From Adhaeribacter radiodurans (GTDB taxonomy: Bacteria; Bacteroidota; Bacteroidia; Cytophagales; Hymenobacteraceae): 64,000 nt of DNA. How positions within the stretch are numbered: the first letter of the stretch is position 1; the number at the start of each line of letters is the position of its first letter. Both the position numbers and the translations under genes were made by a program. Shown here piece after piece: positions 28,538 to 38,187 of the stretch. The stretch spans positions 1,302,001 through 1,366,000 of the forward strand of contig NZ_CP055153.1 in NCBI RefSeq assembly GCF_014075995.1, given 5' to 3'. The notes under the pieces were generated by a model that saw only the letters and a program-made list of their open reading frames with translations, had not been told where the DNA came from and ran no database searches.

Positions 28538-29467
28538 ATGAATAATTTACTTACACCAATAGTATTATTTGTATATAATAGACCAAAACATACTGAACAA
28601 ACCTTGGAAGCTTTGTTTAAAAACGATTTGGCTAATGAAAGTATCTTATATATATATGTAGATGGACCAAAGGAGATTTCAACTGAAGAAGATTTAAGAT
28701 ACATTACTGAAACAAGACAAATACTAAGAAAAAGACAATGGTGTAGAGAAGTTCATATTATTGAATCAGAAAAAAATAAAGGCTTAGCAAATTCCATTAT
28801 CTTCGGAGTAACAGAAATTGTTAATAAGCATGGAAGTGTCATTGTTTTGGAAGATGATATAGTTACTTCTAAAGGGTTTTTAACATACATGAACTCAGCT
28901 TTAAATACTTATAGAAATGATTCCAAAGTAATGCAAGTAACAGGTTTTATATATCCGATAGATAAAACTAATTTACCAGAAACGTTTTTTTATAATGCTA
29001 ATTCATGTTGGGGATGGGGAACTTGGAAAAGGGCTTGGGATTATTATATAGATGATATAAACATAATATATAAAAGATTAATTGAAAAACCTGTTAATTG
29101 GAAGAAGTTTAATGCCTTTCAAGGAAGAGCATTTCAAGATCAATTGATGGATAATTTAAATGGACGAATTAAGACTTGGGCTGTAAAATGGCATGCTTGT
29201 GTTTACTTGAATGATGGAATGATATTACATCCAAGAAGCTCATTAACAAAAAATATTGGTTTTGATGGAAGCGGAGTTCATTGTGGTTACGACAATAAAA
29301 TGTTGTCAATGGATATTATTGAAAACATCCAAGTTGTTAAACATAAAGAATTACATAGTAGAATTGCAATGAAATCTTTAAAAAAATATTTTGCTATATC
29401 AAATCAAAGTACAATAAATAAAATTATCAGAAAATTATATAGCCTTAAAAATCTATTAAGAGTTTAA
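28538..29467 (+). CDS. Glycosyltransferase, GT-A fold
   Basis: The 309-residue product starts TPIVLFVYNRPKHTEQTLEAL, typical of GT2-like transferases that begin with a VYNRP motif. Other signatures are ESEKNKGLANSIIFGV, a DxD-type motif in VIVLEDDIVTS (about residues 106-116) and the acceptor-side NSCWGWGTWKRAW. Such proteins use nucleotide sugars at the inner leaflet to extend a lipid-linked glycan. It begins 2 bp after the methyltransferase gene. AT-rich, as are its neighbours. Confidence 0.85.
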   Translation: MNNLLTPIVLFVYNRPKHTEQTLEALFKNDLANESILYIYVDGPKEISTEEDLRYITETRQILRKRQWCREVHIIESEKNKGLANSIIFGVTEIVNKHGSVIVLEDDIVTSKGFLTYMNSALNTYRNDSKVMQVTGFIYPIDKTNLPETFFYNANSCWGWGTWKRAWDYYIDDINIIYKRLIEKPVNWKKFNAFQGRAFQDQLMDNLNGRIKTWAVKWHACVYLNDGMILHPRSSLTKNIGFDGSGVHCGYDNKMLSMDIIENIQVVKHKELHSRIAMKSLKKYFAISNQSTINKIIRKLYSLKNLLRV

Positions 29468-29608
29468 ATTAAACCAATATTGTTTAGATATTTACTTGTA
29501 GAAACAACTAAAAATATAATTTTTTTTTATTAACATATTAAAGTAGATATATCTTGCATTTAGCATTAAAGAAATATTTTATTTCTGCAAAATTTATACT
29601 TTTAGATA

Positions 29609-30448
29609 ATGCCTAAAATTGCTGTAGTTATACCAGTTTATAAACAATATTCTGATCTAAACTTTGTTGAAAAGGTATCTTTGGAACAAACGTTTAAAGT
29701 TTTAGCTAATTACGATATTTTTTTTGTTACTCACAATGAGATAATCTCAAAATTATATTACAGTAATCAACCTTTAGAGTTAAATGTAAATACCTTATTT
29801 TTTGACAAATATTTCTTTGCCAATATTGAGGGATACAATAGGCTTCTTTTAGAGCAAAAATTTTATAAAGCATTTGAATCTTATTCACATATATTAATAT
29901 GTCAATTAGATGTATTTGTGTTTTCTGACCAGTTGGATTATTTTTCAAAATTGAATTACGATTATATTGGGGGCCCTTGGTTTGAAGGGTATAGTACTGC
30001 ATTAAGAACAAGCAAAATTATAGGTACTGGTAATGGAGGCTTCTCTCTTAGAAAGGTAAGTTCATTCCTTAGGATTTTGGATCTATTCAATTTATTTAGA
30101 TTTTTAAATTATAAAGGAATAAAGGAAGCTGCAGTGCAGCCAAATTCATTCTTGAGGATAGTAAAATATTGCTTGTTAAGTAAACAAAAACGATATTTAT
30201 CAATATTGCCATGGCAATTTCCTCATAACGAAGACCTATATTGGAGTACTTACATAAGGCAATTTTTTCCTTGGTTTAAAGTAGGTAATGTAGAAGACTC
30301 CATTGCTTTCTCTTTTGAAGTTAACCCTGATGTTTTGTTTAAATTAAATAATCAACGTTTGCCAATGGCTACCCATGCTTGGCAAAAGTATAATCCTGAA
30401 TTTTGGAAGTACTACATTGAAAAATTTGGTTACCATTTAGAGCTATAA
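29609..30448 (+). CDS. DUF5672-type putative glycosyltransferase
   Basis: The 279-residue product starts MPKIAVVIPVYKQYSDLN. SHILICQLDVFVFSDQL (about residues 94-110), YDYIGGPWFEGY and GTGNGGFSLRKVSSFL match the DUF5672 pattern. That family is found in polysaccharide loci and is thought to be GT-A-like, with the acidic pair in QLDVF taking the DxD place. Late HNEDLYWSTY resembles a second acidic motif. No membrane segment. Confidence 0.75.
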   Translation: MPKIAVVIPVYKQYSDLNFVEKVSLEQTFKVLANYDIFFVTHNEIISKLYYSNQPLELNVNTLFFDKYFFANIEGYNRLLLEQKFYKAFESYSHILICQLDVFVFSDQLDYFSKLNYDYIGGPWFEGYSTALRTSKIIGTGNGGFSLRKVSSFLRILDLFNLFRFLNYKGIKEAAVQPNSFLRIVKYCLLSKQKRYLSILPWQFPHNEDLYWSTYIRQFFPWFKVGNVEDSIAFSFEVNPDVLFKLNNQRLPMATHAWQKYNPEFWKYYIEKFGYHLEL

Positions 30449-30529
30449 AGTTTTAAATAGTTGGTATAATCAGTGGGATTGGTAAAAGGGTTTGCTTAGG
30501 TAATATGAATTTTTAATTTAATTACTTAA

Positions 30530-31327
30530 ATGATAAAAATATCTATTATAACTATTAATTACAACAATGTAATAGGCTTAGAAGAAACAATTAAAAGTGT
30601 TGTTGGACAAACCTATACTAATATTGAGTACATTATAATAGATGGAGGATCTTCTGATGGAAGTGTAAACATTATTAAAGAGAATAAGAATCATATTTAT
30701 TATTGGGTAAGTGAACCGGATAATGGTATTTACCATGCAATGAATAAAGGACTAGCTAAAGCTAATGGTGACTTTTTAATTTTTCTAAATAGTGGAGATT
30801 ATCTCTGTAGTAATAATATTATCCAGATATGTTATGAGTTTATTATTAAGTTCCCTGGAAATGATATTTACTATGGAGATATGATTGTTATTAATGATAT
30901 AAATTCGTCAGAATCAAGAATTCACAAACATCCAAATAAAATAACGCTAAAATTTTTAAAAGACAATAATATTAATCATCAAGCCTCATTAATAAGTTTG
31001 TCTTTATTTAAAGAATTTGGACCTTATTTAGAAAGATATAAGTTAGCCTCTGATTTTTGGTTTTTTTTAAAAGCTATATTAAAAAATAAAAATTTTAAAC
31101 ACATTGATTTTCCCATTGTAAATTATGACTTTTCTGGAATTAGTTCAAGTGACAACTTTGAAAAATATAAGCAAGAAAAGCTCTTAATCTGGCAGTCCTT
31201 AGTTCCGGATGTCGTAAATGAACTAATTAATGAGAATGATAAATATAAGAATTTAATAGAGTTTAAAATTATAAAAGCTGCAATCTTATTAAATGATAAA
31301 TATCAATATTTTAAAGGAAATACATAG
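30530..31327 (+). CDS. GT2-family glycosyltransferase (WcaE-like)
   Basis: The 265-residue product has the GT2 start ISIITINYNNVIGLEETIKSV, IEYIIIDGGSSDGSV, and SEPDNGIYHAMNKGLAKANGD, a combination characteristic of colanic-acid WcaE/PssL-type transferases. FLNSGDYL takes the place of the DxD motif (about residue 88). It would add one sugar to the lipid-linked repeat unit. An 80-bp gap separates it from the DUF5672 gene. Confidence 0.88.
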   Translation: MIKISIITINYNNVIGLEETIKSVVGQTYTNIEYIIIDGGSSDGSVNIIKENKNHIYYWVSEPDNGIYHAMNKGLAKANGDFLIFLNSGDYLCSNNIIQICYEFIIKFPGNDIYYGDMIVINDINSSESRIHKHPNKITLKFLKDNNINHQASLISLSLFKEFGPYLERYKLASDFWFFLKAILKNKNFKHIDFPIVNYDFSGISSSDNFEKYKQEKLLIWQSLVPDVVNELINENDKYKNLIEFKIIKAAILLNDKYQYFKGNT

Positions 31328-31431
31328 AAGCCTTTTTTACTTTGTTCATTTTATGGATGTTTTGCTTAGTTGATTATTATAGCTTTAAACTTCTTTTTAA
31401 CCTCAATTAGTGTAAAACATAAATATTCATA

Positions 31432-32403
31432 ATGAATTTACAGCCGAAATATAGAGCTAATATTCCTTTAGTAGAAGAAAGTGTAAGGCCATTTTGGTCT
31501 GTGATGATACCGGTTTATAATTGCTCTAAGTATTTAGCTAAAACATTAGAATCTGTTTTGATGCAAGCTCCTGGTGAAGAGCAAATGCAAATAGAAGTGG
31601 TTGATGATTTCTCTTCTGATAATCCAGAAAAGGTTGTTTGGGAAGTAGGTCATGGAAGAGTAAACTACTTTAGACAATCGCAAAATCTTGGTCATACAAA
31701 GAATTTTGAAACATGCTTAAAAAGGTCTAATGGTTTGTGGGTGCATCAATTACATGGGGATGATTATATTTTGCCAGGATTTTATGATGAGCTTCATGAA
31801 GTAATACAAAATAACCAAAAAATAGGAGCAGCATTTTGTCAAAACTTTTCAATAAATGAAAATGATCAATTTATTGGTTTAAGCAGTCTGATCCAAACGG
31901 AAGCTGGAGTTATACCTGATTTCTTAAGCACTATAGCATACCGTCAAAGAATATTTACCCCAAGTATTGTAGTTAAAAGAGCAGTTTATGAAGATTTAGG
32001 AGGGTTTGATGAACGCCTAAAATGGTGTGAAGATTGGGAAATGTGGGTCAGGATAAGTAAATATTATGAATTTGGCTATGTGCCTAAAGCACTAGCTTGT
32101 TACCGGGTTCATAATACTTCCAATACGGCAAGGTACGCCAAAAATGCTATTAAAATGCTTGATTTTGTAGAAGGTATAAAAATGGTGAATAACTATTTGC
32201 CTGAGGAAGCAAAATCCAGCCATCTTAAAGAAGTTTTGAATTACTATGGTGAAACCTGGGTGATGTACGAAATAGAAAATGCCTTAAATGCAGGTGATAA
32301 GAAGACTGCGTGGTTTAATTGGAAATTAGCAAACAGCATTACTTCCGCTATGTCGGTTAAAATAAGACTAGCTAAATTGGCGTATCGAATAGCAAAAACA
32401 TAA
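31432..32403 (+). CDS. GT2-family glycosyltransferase
   Basis: The 323-residue product begins with a short leader, then WSVMIPVYNCSKYLAKTLESVL (GT2 N-terminus), IEVVDDFSSDNPE, YFRQSQNLGHTKNFETCLKRS, and the metal-binding LHGDDYILPGF near residue 106. GGFDERLKWCEDWEMWVRISKYY is the typical ED acceptor-site motif, and the tail is helical. A soluble enzyme of the polysaccharide assembly line. Confidence 0.88.
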   Translation: MNLQPKYRANIPLVEESVRPFWSVMIPVYNCSKYLAKTLESVLMQAPGEEQMQIEVVDDFSSDNPEKVVWEVGHGRVNYFRQSQNLGHTKNFETCLKRSNGLWVHQLHGDDYILPGFYDELHEVIQNNQKIGAAFCQNFSINENDQFIGLSSLIQTEAGVIPDFLSTIAYRQRIFTPSIVVKRAVYEDLGGFDERLKWCEDWEMWVRISKYYEFGYVPKALACYRVHNTSNTARYAKNAIKMLDFVEGIKMVNNYLPEEAKSSHLKEVLNYYGETWVMYEIENALNAGDKKTAWFNWKLANSITSAMSVKIRLAKLAYRIAKT

Positions 32404-32414
32404 ACTTTTAGTTA

Positions 32415-33407
32415 ATGGTAAGTTTAGCTATCCAATCTTTTGGTAAGGAAAGTGAGTATAAAAGAGCAATATTAACTATTCTTAGTTTTTATGCGCATAT
32501 AAGCAGTTCATTACCGAGTACCCAAGTAATCTTGTTTACAGATAAACCCGATTATTTTAAATTATATCTGCAGGGGGTACCATTAACATACATTTTACTC
32601 ACCCCTGATAAAATTAGGGTAATGCGAGGTACTATAAATTTTCTGCATAGAATTAAAATTGCCTTAATTGAAGAAGCTTTTCAGCTCTCTGATGGTAATT
32701 TAATATATGCGGATTCAGACACTTTTTTTATCGCTGACCCTACTCCGCTTTTAGAAAGTTTAAGTCCTGATAAGAGCTTTATGCATGTTAGAGAGTATGA
32801 ATTCGAAGCATTAAGAAATCAGTCTTTGCCTTTTGGGCAGGCACCGCATGCTTTTATACAACTAATAGAATCTAAAAAATTCTTGTTAGCAGATGGAAGC
32901 GGAATAAGTATTGCTCCAAAGCTTCACTCCTGGAATGCGGGGGTAATGTTTTTGCATGCGACCCATGCAAGATTTATTCCGGATGTTTACTCTTTAACAG
33001 ATCAGTTTTATCCATTTACGCATAGTCACGCTAGCGAACAGTACGCCTTTTCCGTGATTCTACAGGAAAATGCAAGGCTAGAACCTTGTAATTCGGTGAT
33101 TTATCATTATTGGTACCGCATAAAAAAAGAAATAATTGACCTTTTTCTTGCCGAGCAAATAAATACCAATTGGGGTGAAAAGGCATTACCTGAGAAATTA
33201 GAACAAGTAAGAAAATGGTGCAAATTACTTCCCAGGCATTTTGAAGAACATGTTTTAAGGGTAAAGGATAATGCCATACAAGCCTTTAACGAACATAAAT
33301 ATGGGCAGGGGTTTAAGTATGCCCTAAAAGTTTTTAGCAAAACTCCTTTTGATTTTAAGTTCTTTAAAGATGTTTCCTACCATGCTAGAAAATGGATAAA
33401 AAGTTAG
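32415..33407 (+). CDS. Putative glycosyltransferase with DSD motif
   Basis: The 330-residue product starts MVSLAIQSFGKESEYKRAIL. VILFTDKPDYF and NLIYADSDTFFIADP (about residues 95-109) resemble the donor-site DxD of GT8-like enzymes, and LHSWNAGVMFLHATHARF resembles their NAGVM motif. I cannot place it in a named family with confidence. Its 3' end overlaps the next gene by 16 bp, so the two are translationally linked. Confidence 0.7.
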   Translation: MVSLAIQSFGKESEYKRAILTILSFYAHISSSLPSTQVILFTDKPDYFKLYLQGVPLTYILLTPDKIRVMRGTINFLHRIKIALIEEAFQLSDGNLIYADSDTFFIADPTPLLESLSPDKSFMHVREYEFEALRNQSLPFGQAPHAFIQLIESKKFLLADGSGISIAPKLHSWNAGVMFLHATHARFIPDVYSLTDQFYPFTHSHASEQYAFSVILQENARLEPCNSVIYHYWYRIKKEIIDLFLAEQINTNWGEKALPEKLEQVRKWCKLLPRHFEEHVLRVKDNAIQAFNEHKYGQGFKYALKVFSKTPFDFKFFKDVSYHARKWIKS

Positions 33408-34297
33408 AAAAGATTAAAGTAGGTTTTTGTGTTGCCTACGATTGGGAAATGCTCAAATATTCCATCCCCCCTGTTTATAAGGAAGCAGATGTTATTTGTT
33501 TATCCATAGATAGCAATCACCGAAGTTGGTCAGGAGAGCCATATGCCTGGGATGAAGATAGCTTCAGGAAGTTGATAGCAGAATTAGATCCGATGGGTAA
33601 GATTACAATTTATGAAGACCAGTTTTATTTACCGAACCTAACACCTATAGAAAATGATACCAGGCAAAGAAATAGAATGGCTGATTTTTTAGGGAAAGAA
33701 GATGGTTGGCATATACAAATTGACTCTGATGAATTTTTTATTGATTTCGAAGGTTTCGCTGCATTTTTAAAACAATTTAAGTCTGATAGAAAGGTAAATA
33801 TTCGTTGTCCATTAATTAATCTATATAAAATATTACCAGGTGGTGTTTTGTGGGTAAAGCCAAACTCCTTTGAAGAAATTGAATATGCTAATATTGCGAC
33901 GAAATATCCTTACTATGAAAGTGCGCGTATTAATGGATACTTTAATGTTATAGCTAATTTTCCAATTATACACCAATCATGGGCAAGAAGCAGTGAAGAA
34001 ATGTGGCGCAAATTAAACAGCTGGGGACATTCCAAAGACTTCGATGTAAGTAGGTATTATAATCTCTGGAAGAACGCCAATAGTAGAAACTATAAAACCT
34101 ATAAAAATATCCATTATCTCACGGGCGAAACTTGGCCATCGTTGGAGTTACAATCCAAAGTAAACAGTATCCAAGAAGCCATATTATTAAATAATAATGA
34201 TTTCCCTTTACCTATCACAGATTGGAACTTAAAAAAAGCTAATTCTATTTGGCTTTCCAGAATAAAATCTGCATTAAGAATACCTTCTGGTAGGTAA
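33392..34297 (+). CDS. Putative glycosyltransferase with DSDE motif
   Basis: The 301-residue product starts KIKVGFCVAYDWEMLKYSIPP. RQRNRMADFLGKEDGWHIQIDSDEFFIDF (about residues 89-117) looks like the donor and metal site of GT2/GT92-like enzymes that begin by tracking an address-like acidic site. The C-terminal half has WARSSEEMWRKLNSWGHSKDFD. The ATG at 33392 lies within the end of the previous gene. The donor is unknown. Confidence 0.65.
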   Translation: MDKKLEKIKVGFCVAYDWEMLKYSIPPVYKEADVICLSIDSNHRSWSGEPYAWDEDSFRKLIAELDPMGKITIYEDQFYLPNLTPIENDTRQRNRMADFLGKEDGWHIQIDSDEFFIDFEGFAAFLKQFKSDRKVNIRCPLINLYKILPGGVLWVKPNSFEEIEYANIATKYPYYESARINGYFNVIANFPIIHQSWARSSEEMWRKLNSWGHSKDFDVSRYYNLWKNANSRNYKTYKNIHYLTGETWPSLELQSKVNSIQEAILLNNNDFPLPITDWNLKKANSIWLSRIKSALRIPSGR

Positions 34298-34334
34298 TTG
34301 TTTAAGCCTCTTTATGGCAGATAGTTAATTAATA

Positions 34335-35273
34335 ATGACAACAATGAAAACTTCCATTATAATACCTACCTATAATGGCGCGAATAAAATTCTTAATGCT
34401 CTGAAAAGCTTGGAAAAGCTAACCCGTAAACCGGATGAAGTAATTGTAGTTGTGGATGGCTCCACTGATGGTACTGCAGAAATTATACGTAGTTCTGATT
34501 TAAGTTTACTTGGTTTCAGGATGATAGAGCAAGCAAATAGTGGACGAGCTACAGTTAGGAATCGGGGAGCGACAGAAGCAAAAGGAGATTTACTGGTTTT
34601 TATGGATGACGATATAATTGTACCTGAGAAATGGCTTTCCGCCCATTTGGAACATCATATTTCAAAAAAGAATAGCTTATTAGTGGGAAAGCTGGAGTCG
34701 CCAAAAACGGAGTTAGCGGGAGAGTTTATTTTATTTGAAAATTGGCAGAATAAAAAATGGAATAAAGATTTAACCCATACAAGTGAAGAAGAAGTTTTAC
34801 TTAAGACTCCTTATATATCGGCAAATAATTTCTCAATTTCTAAAGATTTATTTTTTAAGTTAGGTCAGTTTGATTATAGACTTAACGATGCCGAGGATTA
34901 TGATTTAGCAGTAAGAGCTTTTCAGGAAAATTATCCTATTTACATTAGTTCTAAAGCCTATGCATATCATTTTGATTTTGGATTAAAAAACTTTAAAAGT
35001 TATATCAAGCGTATTAGGCAATATAGAGAAGCTCAGGAGAAATTGATAAATTTTAAGCCAGAACTTTATGGTGATAAAGCTCAAAATGAACGTTTTCCCG
35101 TAAATCCTTCTGGCATTAAATCGAAAGTATTTAAATTATTTGCTAATAAATATTGGATTAAGGCTGCGGAACAGGGCTATTTGAAATGGTTGCCAAGAGA
35201 TATTAGATGTAGGATTTACGATATTGTTGTTACAGCTAATGGAAGGTTTTTTCCTGAAAAGGTAGCTTTATAA
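34335..35273 (+). CDS. GT2-family glycosyltransferase
   Basis: 312 residues from ATG 34335; ATG 34344 gives MKTSIIIPTYNGANKILNAL, the more usual beginning. Motifs: VIVVVDGSTDGTAEII, MIEQANSGRATVRNRGATEAKGD, LVFMDDDIIVP (DxD near residue 95) and FDYRLNDAEDYDLAVRAF. The C-terminal 80 residues are basic and helical. A classical inverting GT2 of a surface glycan. Confidence 0.9.
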   Translation: MTTMKTSIIIPTYNGANKILNALKSLEKLTRKPDEVIVVVDGSTDGTAEIIRSSDLSLLGFRMIEQANSGRATVRNRGATEAKGDLLVFMDDDIIVPEKWLSAHLEHHISKKNSLLVGKLESPKTELAGEFILFENWQNKKWNKDLTHTSEEEVLLKTPYISANNFSISKDLFFKLGQFDYRLNDAEDYDLAVRAFQENYPIYISSKAYAYHFDFGLKNFKSYIKRIRQYREAQEKLINFKPELYGDKAQNERFPVNPSGIKSKVFKLFANKYWIKAAEQGYLKWLPRDIRCRIYDIVVTANGRFFPEKVAL

Positions 35274-35283
35274 AATATTATTG

Positions 35284-35919
35284 ATGATAAAATTTTTTAA
35301 AAAAACTTTTGATTGGTTTAATGCTAAATGGATAGGGGGTAAAATTCATATTACTTCAAACGTTCAGCAAAGTGTTTTAGGGGCAAACGTGCGTATTAGT
35401 AAATACTCTTATTGTTATAATTCTCAAATTGGATCCTATACTTATTTTTCTGGTTATAACCTTATAGTAAATAGTAATATAGGTAAATTTTGTTCTATAG
35501 GTTTGTTTGTTTCCATCTGCCCTGGTAAACATCCAACTAGTACTTTTGTGTCAACAAGTCCTGTGTTTTATTCATTACATAAACCTACGTTTTCGTCATT
35601 TCAAGCTTTTAATGAATCTGGTGGCGTAGAGATTGGTCATGACGTTTGGATAGGTTCAAATTCTATAATATTAGATGATGTTAAAATTGGTCATGGTGCT
35701 ATTGTAGCTGCTGGATCAGTTGTAAATCGGGATGTTGAACCTTATGCAATTGTTGGTGGCGTTCCAGCGAAGCTGATTAAGAAAAGATTTTCTGATGAAA
35801 CTATAGATAAATTATTAAATAGTAAATGGTGGGAACAAAGTGATGATTGGTTAAGAGATAATTGTCAAAGTATGCAGAACATTGATAAGTTCTTAAGGCT
35901 GATTCAAAATAGTAACTAG
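35284..35919 (+). CDS. Left-handed beta-helix acyltransferase (CatB/XAT type)
   Basis: About 211 residues. ATG 35284 is preferred over the TTG at 35281. Hexapeptide repeats run from about residue 20 to 75 (VLGANVRISKYSY, IGSYTYFSG, IGKFCSIGLFVSICPG) and again after a loop (VEIGHDVWIGSNSIILDDVKIGHGAIVAAGSVV, VGGVPAKLIKKRF). The loop GKHPTSTFVSTSPVF carries the His used by xenobiotic-type acetyltransferases. It probably O- or N-acetylates a sugar of the exported polymer using acetyl-CoA. Confidence 0.9.
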   Translation: MIKFFKKTFDWFNAKWIGGKIHITSNVQQSVLGANVRISKYSYCYNSQIGSYTYFSGYNLIVNSNIGKFCSIGLFVSICPGKHPTSTFVSTSPVFYSLHKPTFSSFQAFNESGGVEIGHDVWIGSNSIILDDVKIGHGAIVAAGSVVNRDVEPYAIVGGVPAKLIKKRFSDETIDKLLNSKWWEQSDDWLRDNCQSMQNIDKFLRLIQNSN

Positions 35920-35928
35920 CTTTCAAAA

Positions 35929-36717
35929 ATGGACTTATCTATAATTATCGTTAATTTTCGAACTTTTAACCTAACTGTAAGCTGTATAAATTCTATTGTT
36001 GCTAATCTTACTAATTTATCGTATGAAATTATACTCATAGACAATGCACCAATAGAAGATTATAGTGGAGCATTTAAAAAAGTATTACAAAATCTAATTT
36101 ATATTAGATCTGTTGAAAATATTGGATTTGGAAGTGCTAATAACTTGGGAATAGCACGGGCTACAGGTAAGTACATTTTATTAATAAATTCTGATACTTT
36201 AGTCTTTGATGATAGTTTGCAAAAATGTTATTTGGCTATGGAAGCTGATGATGCCGAGGAAATTGGCTTGTTAGGTTGTAAGCTTTTAAATGAAGATAAC
36301 TCTTTTCAATCATCCTTCTATCCTTTTCGCAAAAATACAATATTCAATTATCTAATTACCAGTAATTGGTTGCTTAACAAAATATTTCGTGTGAACCGAT
36401 ATTTTAAGGAAACTAATACAATCTTAGAAGTTGGTGATGTTTCGGGAGCTTTTATGTTATTGCGTAAAAAGGTAATTGATAAAGTTGGTGGATTTGACCC
36501 TGATTTTTTCCTTTATTGTGAAGAGACGGAGTGGTGCCGTGAGAGGATAGCTAAATACTTTAAAATTATATATTTTCCTAAGGCTGCAATTATACATTTA
36601 GGAGGCAAAAGTGCCCCCAGAGAGCCCATGCAAATACAGGCCAAGCTGTCACGGGCTTTATTATGGTACAAGAAAGGTAATATAGATTATATATTGTACT
36701 TTTTTTTACCTATCTAA
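35929..36717 (+). CDS. GT2 rhamnosyltransferase-like protein, probably cut short by frameshift
   Basis: 262 residues: LSIIIVNFRTFNLTVSCINSI, ENIGFGSANNLGIARATGKYILLINSDTLVF (WbbL-type motif), DVSGAFMLLRKKVIDKVGGFDPDFFLYCEETEWCRE. The product ends abruptly at ILYFFLPI just after a run of eight T (36700-36707). Adding one T would join it in frame, without an intervening stop, to the 66-codon ORF at 36720-36920, whose hydrophobic then basic sequence looks like the usual C-terminal tail of this family. The full protein would have about 330 residues. Confidence 0.85.
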   Translation: MDLSIIIVNFRTFNLTVSCINSIVANLTNLSYEIILIDNAPIEDYSGAFKKVLQNLIYIRSVENIGFGSANNLGIARATGKYILLINSDTLVFDDSLQKCYLAMEADDAEEIGLLGCKLLNEDNSFQSSFYPFRKNTIFNYLITSNWLLNKIFRVNRYFKETNTILEVGDVSGAFMLLRKKVIDKVGGFDPDFFLYCEETEWCRERIAKYFKIIYFPKAAIIHLGGKSAPREPMQIQAKLSRALLWYKKGNIDYILYFFLPI

Positions 36718-36719
36718 AT

Positions 36720-36920
36720 ATGATAATGAATATTTTTTTGTTGTTATTTGTTAAAAAGCCCAGCAAGAAAATTATTTTAACCGATATAAAAACCTCCCTT
36801 AAGGTTCTTCCATATCTTTTTACGGATGTTACGAAATACAAAAGAGAATGGGGTAGTCGGAAAGAACCTCTAATTTATAATGGTGCGCGGCCTATTTTTT
36901 TTGATTATATAAGCAATTAA
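36720..36920 (+). pseudogene. Displaced C-terminal part of the upstream GT2
   Basis: 66 codons (MIMNIFLLLFVKKPSKKIIL ...) with a hydrophobic stretch, then a basic segment ending PIFFDYISN. It begins 3 bp after the upstream stop, in the +2 frame. A single extra T in the 8-T tract at 36700-36707 would fuse the two frames. It could be translated as a small separate protein, but the displaced-tail reading is simpler. Confidence 0.55.
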
Positions 36921-37068
36921 TATGTATATCAAACTTTGTAGGTTAATAGCAGGAATGCATTTTGTCTTTTAATTTTCTGAATAAGCTATTTAATGGTAAG
37001 TACCTCAAAATCAGTTTTAGAAAATGTTATAATAATGATTTTATTTTTATTTAACTAATGAGCATAAA

Positions 37069-38187
37069 TTGGATAAAATTAAAATAACCTACATTATTTC
37101 TAATATCGATAAAGCGTTAGCTTTTGAGTGGATAGCTAATTACTTTGATAAGAATAAATTTGAATTACAATTTATTCTTTTAAATTCAGGTTCTTCTGAA
37201 TTACAAAGATTTCTACAACAGAATAGAATAAAAATATACTTTATAAACTACAGAGGTAAAAAAGATATTCCAGCAACCTTCTTTATTATTTGGAGAATTT
37301 TAAAAAAGGAAAAACCTGCTATAATCCACACCCATTTATTTGATGCCAGTCTAATTGGTTTGTTAGCTGGTAAATTAGCCGGTATAACTAAACGAATTTT
37401 AACCCGGCATCATGGAAACCAGCATCATGTTTACTTCCCTAATGCTGTATATTATGATAAGTTCATAAATTCCATAGCTACTCATATTATAGCACCTTCT
37501 GAATCTGTTAAAAATATTCTAACAAACTTAGAAGGAGTAAAATCTGAAAAAGTTAAAGTTATAAACCACGGTTTTGATCTATCCTATTTTAGTCAGGTAG
37601 ATAGTAAATCAGTTGAATCTTTACAGCAAAAGTATAATCCAAATAATAAATGGCCGGTTATTGGAGTAATATCCAGGTACCTAGAATTAAAAGGTATCCA
37701 ATATATTATTCCTGCTTTTAAAAGAGCTCTGGAACTGTATCCAAATGCTTTGTTACTATTAGCTAATGCAAATGGTAGCTATAAGGCGCAAGTGCAGCAT
37801 CTTTTAGCACAATTGGACTCTGAAAGCTATATAGAAATCCCTTTCGAAGCAGAAGTATCTACATTATACAAATTATTTGATTTATTTATTCACGTACCTA
37901 TCGAACAAAGCTCAGAAGCTTTTGGGCAGATTTACATTGAGGCTTTGGCTTCAGGTATTCCATCTGTTTTTACTTTATCCGGAGTCGCTTCAGAATTCAT
38001 TGAACATAGGAAAAATGCTTATATTGTTTCGCATAAGAATTCAGAGGAAATATATGAGGCAATAATAGAGGTATTAGGAGATGCAAGTTTAAGAAGTAGT
38101 ATTATTCGCAAGGGGAAGGTAGATGTTTTTGCTAGATTTACTCTAAAGGAGATGATCAATAAATTAGAGAAAATATATGAAGTCTAA
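37069..38187 (+). CDS. GT4-family glycosyltransferase
   Basis: 372 residues from a TTG start at 37069; no in-frame ATG is near. GT-B fold: KITYIISNIDKALAFEWIAN at the N-terminus, PAIIHTHLFDASLIGLLAGKLAG, then ILTRHHGNQHHVY. The C-terminal domain has WPVIGVISRYLELKGIQYIIPAF and the E-x7-E motif in EQSSEAFGQIYIEALASGIPS (about residues 282-305). It transfers a nucleotide-activated sugar with retention. It overlaps the next gene by 11 bp. Confidence 0.9.
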   Translation: MDKIKITYIISNIDKALAFEWIANYFDKNKFELQFILLNSGSSELQRFLQQNRIKIYFINYRGKKDIPATFFIIWRILKKEKPAIIHTHLFDASLIGLLAGKLAGITKRILTRHHGNQHHVYFPNAVYYDKFINSIATHIIAPSESVKNILTNLEGVKSEKVKVINHGFDLSYFSQVDSKSVESLQQKYNPNNKWPVIGVISRYLELKGIQYIIPAFKRALELYPNALLLLANANGSYKAQVQHLLAQLDSESYIEIPFEAEVSTLYKLFDLFIHVPIEQSSEAFGQIYIEALASGIPSVFTLSGVASEFIEHRKNAYIVSHKNSEEIYEAIIEVLGDASLRSSIIRKGKVDVFARFTLKEMINKLEKIYEV

